This document shows, piece after piece, positions 56,169 through 64,000 of a stretch of DNA of 64,000 nucleotides. This DNA comes from Stachybotrys elegans (taxonomy: Eukaryota > Ascomycota > Sordariomycetes > Hypocreales > Stachybotryaceae). Positions within the stretch are counted from its first letter, which is position 1; each line of letters begins with the position of its first letter. The notes beneath the pieces are model-generated. The model ran no database searches. It saw only the letters and a list, made by a program, of their open reading frames with translations, and was not told where the DNA came from. Made by a program: the position numbers and the translations under genes. The DNA lies in NCBI GenBank assembly GCA_020746835.1, contig JAGPNK010000020.1:62001-126000 (forward strand). The letters run 5' to 3'.

Positions 56169-57860
56169 ATGGCAGTCGTGCCGTCCGGAGTGCGAACCTT
56201 GGTTCCCTCCCGAAGCCTTCTCCGTTTTCTCAAGTCGCAAAGCGAACGGGCCTTCTTCCACTCCAGCCATGCCGCCGATACAGTAGCAACGCCGGCTACC
56301 TGCTGGAGAATCCGGAGTGCGAATGCCAAGCAGGGCTCTGCATCCCGCGCCCCTCCCCCAGCTTTTGACACTCTCCTCCGACCAGCGCCCAGGAAATCCG
56401 CCATTCGACCTTCGAGGGGAAACTTTAGCACCACGGCAGCGGCTTCTCGGAACGCCCCGGAGACGGACGAGGCGAGAAAGGCACGCGACATCTCCTGGCA
56501 GGAGAAGTTATGGGGGATGGGAGCCAAATCCGGGCGCCGACCTCTGAAGCCCAACGACCTGCCGTCCCACGATGACTGCGATCCGGCCGCCTCCATGTTC
56601 AACAACCGCCGATACTTGACCGCGAAGGCTGCTTTTGAGCCCAGGCTTCGATGTACTGAGGTGGACGAGTACGGCAAGGTGATCCTGGTGGATGGGGAAT
56701 TCAAGAAGACGGAGCTTATTGCCAAGGTAAGGACAAAGCAACCATTCGTTTCTCGACAGTAGTTAACAGTGATTTGTTTAGTACGGCCTGCTGCCCCGCG
56801 ACTTGCGAAAGATCGATTCCTCCAACCTGCCTCATATACTTGTGCGACCTTCGGCGATTCTCCTGAACCTCCTCCATCTCAAGGTCCTGATCAAGCATGA
56901 CCGCGTGCTACTTTTCGATGTTTACGGCTCCAAGACCTCGTACCCGCAGTCGGCATTCATGTACGATTTGCAAGGAAAATTGCAGCAGAAGAACGCACCG
57001 GGTCAGGGCACCGCTGGTCTGCCATATGAATTCCGCGCGCTGGAAGCAGTCCTTACCTCGGTGACGTCTGAGCTCGAGGCAGATTTCGAGGCGGTGCGAG
57101 AGCCAGTGATGCATATTCTTAGCGAGCTGGAGGACGACATCGACCGGCAAATGCTGCGAATGCTGCTCATCTTATCCAAGCGTGTCAGCACTTTTGAGCA
57201 AAAGGCCAAGTTGGTGCGAGATGCCATTGAAGAGCTATTGGAGGCAGACGACGATTTGGCGGCCATGTACCTCACCGAGAAGACGCACGATCTGTACCGA
57301 GGCCTTGATGACCATACCGAGGTGGAGATGCTATTGGAGTCATACCACAAGCTTACGGACGAAATTGTGCAGGAAGCTGGTAACCTGGTATCGGGGATCA
57401 GAAATACCGAAGAAATGTGAGCATTCCTGTCAGGAGATGCGTGAGCCATGGCTAACTAGACTACAGAGTACGAGCTATCCTCGACGCGAACCGGAACGCG
57501 CTGATGCTCTTGGATCTCAAGTTCAGCGTGGGAACGCTGGGTCTTGCCATGGGAACCTTCTTCGCGGGTCTGTACGGAATGAACCTGGAGAACTTTATCG
57601 AGGAGACAGTATGGGGCTTCAGCGCTGTGACTGGAGCGTCCATCTTCTTCTCGTTGCTCGTGTGCTGGTACGGCCTGGTAAAGCTGCGCAAGGTCCAGCG
57701 CGTCAGGATGATAAGCAACGAGCGCCCGCAGCTACCCCGACAGCTTTACCGCGATGACGGTGCGCTCGGTCTGCTGGATCACAGGAACCGAGAGATGCTT
57801 AGGAGGGCGCATTTGCAGAAATCGCAGGGCTCCAAGAAGAAGTGGTGGTCGTTGTGGTGA
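56169..57860 (+). CDS. MRS2: MRS2-type magnesium channel of the mitochondrial inner membrane
   Basis: CorA-superfamily channel carrying Mg2+ into the mitochondrial matrix, needed for group II intron splicing in yeast. Exons 56169-56726, 56782-57416 and 57467-57860 encode 528 aa. Residues 1-~100 are an Arg/Ser/Ala-rich presequence. The soluble part holds RKIDSSNLPHILVRPSAILL and long helices (LEADDDLAAMYLTEK, VEMLLESYHKLTDEI). Near residue 435 comes the signature Gly-Met-Asn (LYGMNLEN) between two C-terminal transmembrane helices. The tail is basic (KKKWWSLW). Exon 2 ends within the Ile codon of EEI|VRA. The long, charged N-terminal half and single GMN favour MRS2/LPE10 over plasma-membrane ALR proteins. 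Confidence 0.92.
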
Positions 57861-59395
57861 TGGGCCTGACGACCTTGTACTCTACGGCGGCGTTGTACGA
57901 AATGGAATCGGGAGCAGCATATAGACGGCGTTGGGGGGATGTGTCGGGAGGGGAAACGGTATTCCCGGCGCATTGTAGATTTACTGTAGATCACTCATCT
58001 CGTCTTGATATCCATTTAGCAGACAATTGTATCATATCGGTGCATCTCGAAAAATCAAGTTGGGTTCCTGTGCATCTTTTCCCCGTTGCGGATCCCGCCA
58101 CGGGAATAATGGGATAATGTGAGACAACGGCAATTGGTGTGGAGGAAAGATAAGACACCATCTTGGCCGTTTAGGCGCCGGGGAAGAACTGTCGTGCGAT
58201 CTGCGAGAACGTGGTTGGTGTTGATGGTGTCGGCTGATTGGGAGAGGATGAGACTGACGTCATGACCCTGTCATAGCCCAAAGAAAAGCAAAGAGGGGAG
58301 GGAGCGGGAGGAGACCCGTTTGCTATCGGATTGGCTCTGTATCAAACTCGATGGCCCACGTAATTGTAGGGGGTTCTGCCGCTGGGATGCATGGGGATTA
58401 TTCTCGAATCGACGATGGCTCAACAAATCATGTAGCCCAGGCGCAATGGGTTGGATACATCATCGATGGGAATATCAGATGGAACAAGATTATGTGGGAC
58501 TTTTCCCACTCGGGAGCCAAGAAGACTGTTCTGGACCGGGGTATCGAGAGCGACAACGACCCTGCAGTCAACATGTAATTAGAATGCGTGTAATCTCACA
58601 GGCGGCCGCGAACCCGAAGAGCATGGAACCTGAACAAAGAACCCTAACCCGCGACAGGAGAAGGAAAAGAAAAGGCCCCCAGCTGATTTGAGACACTCAA
58701 GCCACCTTTCGGTTGAGAGTGGAGCCGCCACGTCCCCTTGAGCCTATGGGGGCACGAGCCGCATACGTCATTCCGATTTCCCCCCTCTGGAGAGCAAGAG
58801 GAAAAAGAGAGAAAGTGGTGACGCCACAGGACAGGCATGCGCCGAAATCAAGGCACAAAAGGGAAACGATGCGAAATGAGCCACAAGGGTCTTGATGCAT
58901 GTGGCTGGAGAGCAAGGGCCTGCTCTAGGAGAAGAGATTGGGCCGGAGCAAATCCACCGGCGGCGCACGGCAGAAGAAAGATCGAGATCGCGTTTGCTTG
59001 ACGTCAGTTAAGCCTAGTCCCCCTGCCAATGCTTTTTCGCTTCGGTTCTGCATGTAGGTAGTGTGTGTGCGCATGTGGCCCGGCACAATGACGAGACGAT
59101 GCGTTATTCCGGGTCCCCTCGCCCGTTGACTCCAGCTGAGGGCAGATCCTAGTTTGGGAAGGAAAGCAAGTGCGTCATGCCGCGAAGGACTGCCGCCTAC
59201 ACTCTTTCAATTTTTTGTATATAAAAAAGTGTCGACGAACCATCCTTTCCCATTCTCCTCTCTCATCCATCAAGCCACACAAAAACCTACTATCACAAAC
59301 AAGCAACCTCCATCCATCTCCTTCGAGATTCACATTCCAACACTCAACTCAAACGCCATACCTAAACCCAAAACAACCACACCAAACTAGACAAA
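57861..59395. promoter_or_regulatory. Intergenic region with TATA box for the small membrane protein gene
   Basis: The first part is MRS2 3' flank. Near the right end there is TATATAAA (59218-59225), 170 bp before the next ATG, and CCCCT stress-type elements near 59020 and 59113. Together they suggest an inducible promoter (inference). No gene was recognised in the 1.5 kb. Confidence 0.45.
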
Positions 59396-59675
59396 ATGGG
59401 TGCCGTCGTCTCTTGTGTACGTTGCAACTCCTCCCGGGGCCCAAAAGACGATTAGCTAACCACCGCCACAACAGGTCCAGGGCCTCTTCCGCACCATCGG
59501 TAACGCCATCATGGCCGTCGTCTCCGGCATCGGCAACATCCTGCACGCCATCATCAACGGCATCGTCTCCTTCCTCGGCATACTCGTCTCCTTCTTCACC
59601 TGCGGCTACTGCGGCAGCCGTCGCCGTGGAGGCACCCGCACGCACACCACCAGTACTAGGAGAAGCCGCATCTAG
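59396..59675 (+). CDS. Small fungal membrane protein with myristoylation-type N-terminus
   Basis: Exons 59396-59416 and 59475-59675 encode 73 aa. Exon 1 gives only MGAVVSC; Gly2 with a Ser/Cys-containing start fits N-myristoylation followed by palmitoylation at Cys7. Exon 2 is an amphipathic/hydrophobic stretch rich in Ile, Gly, Asn and Val (GNAIMAVVSGIGNILHAI, then IVSFLGILVSFFTCGYCG) and a basic tail with Arg-Arg-Gly and Ser/Thr (STRRSRI). Similar short proteins occur widely in filamentous fungi, but I know of no experimental role. A strong TATA box upstream suggests regulated, possibly stress-linked, expression. Confidence 0.75.
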
Positions 59676-60082
59676 GTCGCCCGGCTCTGAGAAGAACATG
59701 TCGTGACGGGGAGAGCCTGCGCCCGGGGAGCATGGAGTCGTCGGCTAGGGGGGAAGGGAGTTTGGGGACTTGAGATGAAGTCCTATCACCACGACGGTGG
59801 ACTCTGCCTTTAACTTTCCCTTTGTTTGTTTGCCTATTTTGCATTTTTTGTTGTCAGTACTTTATCTTACGGGATACCCTATCCTCGAGCGTCTTGACGA
59901 CGAAACGCACCGAAATACCCAATGATATATAGTTGCGAATATTCTTCATCTCTGAACAATGTTGCCCAGTGATACCTAATAGTTCGTACGATATACATCC
60001 CGAAATAGCATCCTATGTAGACCCTTGATGTAGACGACCCACACTCCGCATTTGCCAAGGGCATCAATATCTATCAACGCCT
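59676..60082. other. Convergent 3' region
   Basis: 407 bp between the small membrane protein and XPF stop codons, presumably two 3' UTRs. Nothing else noticed. Confidence 0.45.
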
Positions 60083-62956
60083 CTAATCATCCATAACATT
60101 CTTGTCAAAGAACCTATATATCGACCTGGCTGCAACTTTGCCTACCAAGGGCTCTAGCTCTTCCTGGGCCATGTTGGCAACCTCACGCACATTTTCCGTC
60201 TTCCAGACGATGGTCTTGATGCTTTCCGGCGTCACTCCCGGCACCACCGCCAGCATATCCTGCGGCTCCTGGTTAAACACCTGGTCCTCTGCCCGCATGT
60301 CCTTATCTAGACCTGCGCGGACCGCCGCGATTGGGTCCGGCTCATCCTCTTGCGCCTTGAGAGACTCGAAGATCTCGGCCGTCTGGTACGGCGAGGACGA
60401 CCAGATGATGCGCAGCCTGGGGAACGCGAGGGTGAGGAGCACGATTTTGGACTGCAGGTCTGACGGGGCGTTGCCAGGCATCACGCTGCTAGCATTGCCT
60501 GACAAGTCGGCAAATGGCTCCAGCGTAAAGGACTTGTTCTGGTCAAACTCGATGAGGAGCATCGGGTTCTTGTAATGCTGGAACATGGTCTCCGCCTGGT
60601 TGTACAATCGCCCATCTTTGAAGGATGAGATCAAATCGCTGATTGACTTGCGTTCAACGCATATGTTGGGTGACAAAACGTAGTCGCCCACTGTGAGCAT
60701 GCATGGTACGACCACAATCGAGCGCCCGTGCAAGAGCGACGGCAGCGAGGATCGGAACTCTCGGACATCGACGACAACTCGGGGAGGTTCCGCCGTCGCA
60801 GCCAGTCTACCGCCTCCTGCAATGCGCGTGTTGATGGTACGGAGAAATTGTTCCTGGGGATCTTCGGCTCCGTGAGGGTCCACTGTCATGACCACCGACA
60901 TACCCGCGCGCTCTTTAATCAGCTTGGTAAAGGCATCCTTCTCCCTTCTGACCGAGGAGAGGTAGCGTTGCTCCTCAACAGAGCCCCCGTAGTAAAGGAA
61001 GTACACCCTCACGTTTCTGTCGTTGTGTGATGAACGGTATACTTCGACGCGGCGGATGAAGGCAGCGTCGGGCTCGTACATGATGATGTATCTGGGCTTC
61101 GTCTCCTCGAGGACGTGCTCGTCCTGGTCTCCGTCGTATGCATGGACAACGACGAGGTCCTGCATCTCGTACAGCTGGAAGTAATCCTCCATGGCTTCAA
61201 GCTCGTCAACACCGACATCTTCCTTTTGCTTTGCCTCTTGTTCGGTAATCTGTATCTCGGCCATCAGGTCCGCTACTTCACCAGGCTTCTCAAAGTATTG
61301 CAGAAGACTGCCGTTGTCCGCGCGAGTGGGACCTGAGCTAACATTCCCACCTCCACGGACTCGGCGTCTCTTGTTCGCGGGACCCTTGCCTCTGAAACCA
61401 CCTCTTCCTTGTCTCGGATCCGTCGCGCCGTTTAGAGCCTTTTGGTTTTCCGAGAAAAGTGCCGCGTTGACCTGGGCAAACTGCTTCTTCCAGTTGAGAT
61501 AGCTGCGGAGTCTCCTCCTCATGAGAAACGAGCCAGAGGGTTTATGCGCCTCTTCAGGGTCCTCTTCATTGTCCGGTTTGCTCGTCTTGGGCTTGACATG
61601 CATGGTCTGCAGATAATCACGTAGTTGTCTGCACGTGTCCGTGTTGGAGCACATGATGAGAATAGTTCCGTTGGAGTCGTCCCGGACAGGAGGCTCGAAG
61701 TAGAGGTCCCGGTCAATCTCTTCCAGGACTTCTGCTAGAATGGCCCATTTTGGCAATTCCTCAAGAACTGGGTGGAGCGAATCAATGTCATCTTCCCGTG
61801 CGACAACCTCGCGACTGGCTGCGTACACTCGTTGGCGGGCTGTCTCAAATATCGTCTGGGCAGCATCAAGAAAAAGCCAAGGAGGCTGGGTTTGTCTTGT
61901 TGACCCGGGAGGCGGCGAATGAGCTGCATGGATGGTGTCGAGGTGTTGAAGGAAGGATACCGCGTCGTAGGTCAGCACCGCATTGAGCAGTCCTCGGAGA
62001 ACTGTCAAGTCGCCGACAATCTGCTTCGTTTTCCAGCTGGTACGGTGCCAATTAGGATCTAGCTGACGTCGCACAATGACATCGAAGTTCTTGAGAAGCG
62101 CGCTATCAATATTCCAATCATCCATGTCCAGTCCATAGTTGCCCTTCTTGAGCTCGTGTATGCTGACTTCGACGCATTCCAGAATGGCGTTTTGTATGTC
62201 CTTCATGCGGTCCGTCATGGGCACCTCGAGCTCGATGACTTCGGCCTTCTTCTTTCCCTCGAGTGCTTGAGCGACAGCGACATGAAACCTGGGCCAAAGA
62301 GAGGCCTTCTTGAGAAAGAGGTTACGCATCATGGTGGAGAGGGGGGAAAAGCCTATGGTGAATGGATCTGGGTTATCGGAGAATGCCTTGAGGAATCCGA
62401 CCTTGTTCTTTTGCCGGTAGACGCGGAGGATAAAGGACTCGAGCGACGTAGCAACGACCCTGTCCGCATGCAAGACGATGAGACCGGTGATGGTCTGCGG
62501 GTCGAGCAGATTGGTGAGGACATCGACAATGAGAATACGAGAGGTGATGCTGAAGATTCCGCCCCCAGCATACATCTTCTCTCTGGCGCCAACGCTCTGG
62601 AAGTCGGTGTTGACCACCGTCAACCCGCGTGCTTTGGGCGAAGCACTGATGGCGGCATGTTCGGCCAAGGCCTCGCCGAGCCAGGCGTTCTCGCGGTCCT
62701 CTGCGCCGACGATGACAATGAGGTTGTTACCAGCGGCATCATACGAGTGGAGAAGATTGGTGACGAGGCGCATGAGCCCCAGCCCCCGGGCGAGAATCAC
62801 GAGTTCATCTTCAGCCCGGAGCTCCTGGAACAAGCTCTGCTGGTATTCCTGGATAATACGTTAGTGGAAGCACGGCTGCCTCACGCAGGGCTAGATCTAG
62901 GGCCTTACCAAGGGCAGTGAGAGCTTCACTGGTTGAGGTGCATTGCTTGCCGACAT
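60083..62956 (-). CDS. RAD1: XPF/Rad1 structure-specific DNA repair endonuclease
   Basis: Catalytic subunit of the XPF-ERCC1 (Rad1-Rad10; Neurospora MUS-38) nuclease that cuts 5' to damage in nucleotide excision repair and acts in crosslink repair and single-strand annealing. Exons 62909-62956 and 60083-62848 give 937 aa. Exon 1 supplies MSASNAPQPVKLSLPL and exon 2 resumes EYQQSLFQELRAEDELVIL, restoring the conserved start; an ATG farther out at 63065 belongs to another frame. The N-terminal half is the degenerate SF2 helicase domain (NTDFQSVGAREKMY, LHADRVVATSLESFILR). The nuclease motif VERKSISD (ERKxxxD, ~residue 750) is intact, and a helix-hairpin-helix region (VPGVTPESIKTIV) follows near the C-terminus. 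Identity is certain. Confidence 0.95.
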
Positions 62957-63862
62957 GCGGGAGGTTGCGGCTAGCGAGGGGTGTTGCAGTGTTTACGTGG
63001 AAAGTTGTTGGATTGGATGAAGTCCTCTCCACGACAGCGAGGTCTGGATAGAACGTGAAGCTCATGGACAGAGCCTGGAGCTCTGCCCCACAGCACTTTA
63101 TTCACCCACTGGACCGCCTGCCTGGCCCACTGTTGCGGGGGATTTCCCGCTGAGGCTCGCTACCACCTACAATACAACAATCTCGAATGAAATGAAGTAG
63201 TAATTCAGAAAATACGATAAATGCTAATTATGAGAGTCTTTCTTCGGTGCCTACTAGGTTGCTCTTGGTATCATCTCCTCAGGAGGTCTTTGTAGCCCGG
63301 CAATCATTCGACAGATACCCGCTTAGAGGAGGTAAGCATCTAGATGGAAGAGCCTGCCAGCAGCGACGTATAGACAGCTGTACCCCCTCTCCAAGCAGCC
63401 ATCAAAGACCATAATCAAGTATTCTGCCCAAAGTTTAAGGCGCCTCTTGGTCGAGCTGCATGTGCTGACTTGAAAGTAAGCAAGATCGATCTGCGTTGGC
63501 CAACGAGGGGCACCCGACGTCATTCTACCCGTTGTCTGAGAGGATCAGGCATGTGCATGTGCATTAAGCTGGATAAGATATGGATGGAAACGAGGTGGAG
63601 CTGCCACACAGCGCCATTCTCAAGCCATGGGTGGTCTCGTGAGGTGACTGAGGTGGATGGGTCTGGCATTCCCAAGCGCCACACCAAGCAGCCCAAGACG
63701 TCATCCACCACGTAAGGCAGTGCTGTAGGCGCCTATAAAGAGTGGCTTGGACGCATACCCAAACATCTTGCATGCGACTCTCAACACAAGCACATCAGAG
63801 ATATATCAATCCTTACTTAGACCAAATATTGTTTTTCGTACACCACGTACACCACATACACC
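62957..63862. promoter_or_regulatory. Divergent promoter region between XPF and the partial gene
   Basis: A TATAAAG box lies at 63734-63740, about 125 bp before the downstream ATG. The XPF side has no TATA. No coding sequence was recognised; a lone ATG frame at 63065 overlaps XPF exon 1 in another frame. Confidence 0.4.
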
Positions 63863-64000
63863 ATGGACTTTGGCAACAAGCAGCAGAAGGACGAGGTTGG
63901 TTCTGCATCCACCCCTTCGCCGACATGCCCACTAACTCAGTACGCAGGGCGAGAAGGTGTTCAAGATCCAGCCCATCGAGGCCGAGACGGAGAAGGCCAG
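63863..64000 (+). CDS. Start of an unrecognised gene (partial)
   Basis: Exon 1 63863-63895 encodes MDFGNKQQKDE. After a 52-nt intron with CTAAC branch and CAG acceptor, exon 2 continues from 63948 as GEKVFKIQPIEAETEKA and runs off the window. The ATG context is CACC-ATG-G, a good Kozak match, and a TATA box lies upstream, so the gene is probably real and inducible. A competing acceptor at 63940 (ctcag) would put exon 2 in another frame and is less likely. The visible 28 residues are charged and not assignable to a family. Confidence 0.55.
   Translation, partial: MDFGNKQQKDEVGSASTPSPTCPLTQYAGREGVQDPAHRGRDGEGQ

Noticed and set aside
60102..62920. Several plus-strand open frames across XPF (for example 62156-62920)
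   Set aside because: Antisense to a clearly conserved gene with an intact active-site motif.
62811..63065. ATG at 63065 as an upstream start for XPF
   Set aside because: Its frame does not join the XPF frame; the ATG at 62956 with the 60-nt intron gives the conserved N-terminus.

Overview
The window is nuclear DNA of a filamentous ascomycete. The evidence is GC-rich genes with many short introns (about 48-83 nt, GTAAGT/GTACGT-type donors, CTAAC/CTGAC branch sites, AG acceptors), long pyrimidine-rich 5' leaders, and families typical of Pezizomycotina (CBP4, SKT5/CHS4, OPT, DASH subunit HSK3, PHO85-type cyclin, XPF). A Sordariomycete, probably Hypocreales, is my inference and is not proven by anything here. 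No bacterial, plasmid, CRISPR or intact transposon sequence was seen. Splice models were assembled by hand from donor, branch and acceptor signals and phase arithmetic.

Layout. 0-11 kb is housekeeping: partial CBP4 (-), chitin-synthase activator SKT5/CHS4 with a C-terminal CaaX box (+), an MFS transporter gene with two in-frame TAG codons (+), Elongator subunit ELP6 (+) and ribosomal protein L37 (-). 11.4-14.1 kb is an OPT-family oligopeptide transporter (-). 14.1-23.0 kb has no recognisable gene and ends in a pyrimidine-rich leader for a ketopantoate-reductase-like protein (+). 27-31 kb holds HSK3 (+), RNase P subunit RPP21/RPR2 (-) and the DECD-box helicase SUB2 (+). 31-39.9 kb is again gene-poor and precedes a PHO85-type cyclin gene (+). 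44.4-46.5 kb holds a mitochondrial thioredoxin-like protein (+) and an F-box-like protein (-).

46.5-55.5 kb looks accessory. It has a CTAG-rich stretch, a long gene that appears to combine a CCHC zinc knuckle, a GIY-YIG-like nuclease module and a very basic C-terminus, a broken intron-containing tRNA-Arg-like Pol III element, a 9-bp minisatellite, a BTB/POZ gene and a fold-back repeat. From 56 kb the window returns to core genes: mitochondrial Mg2+ channel MRS2 (+), a 73-aa protein with a myristoylation-type N-terminus (+), the XPF/Rad1 repair nuclease (-) and the start of an unrecognised gene with a TATA box (+).

The core genes are unrelated housekeeping functions (respiratory complex III assembly, cell wall, tRNA modification and processing, translation, mRNA export, kinetochore, DNA repair, Mg2+ uptake) and do not form a cluster. 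The most interesting candidates are the CCHC/GIY-YIG gene with its neighbouring tRNA-like element, and the transporter with stop codons of the type made by repeat-induced point mutation.
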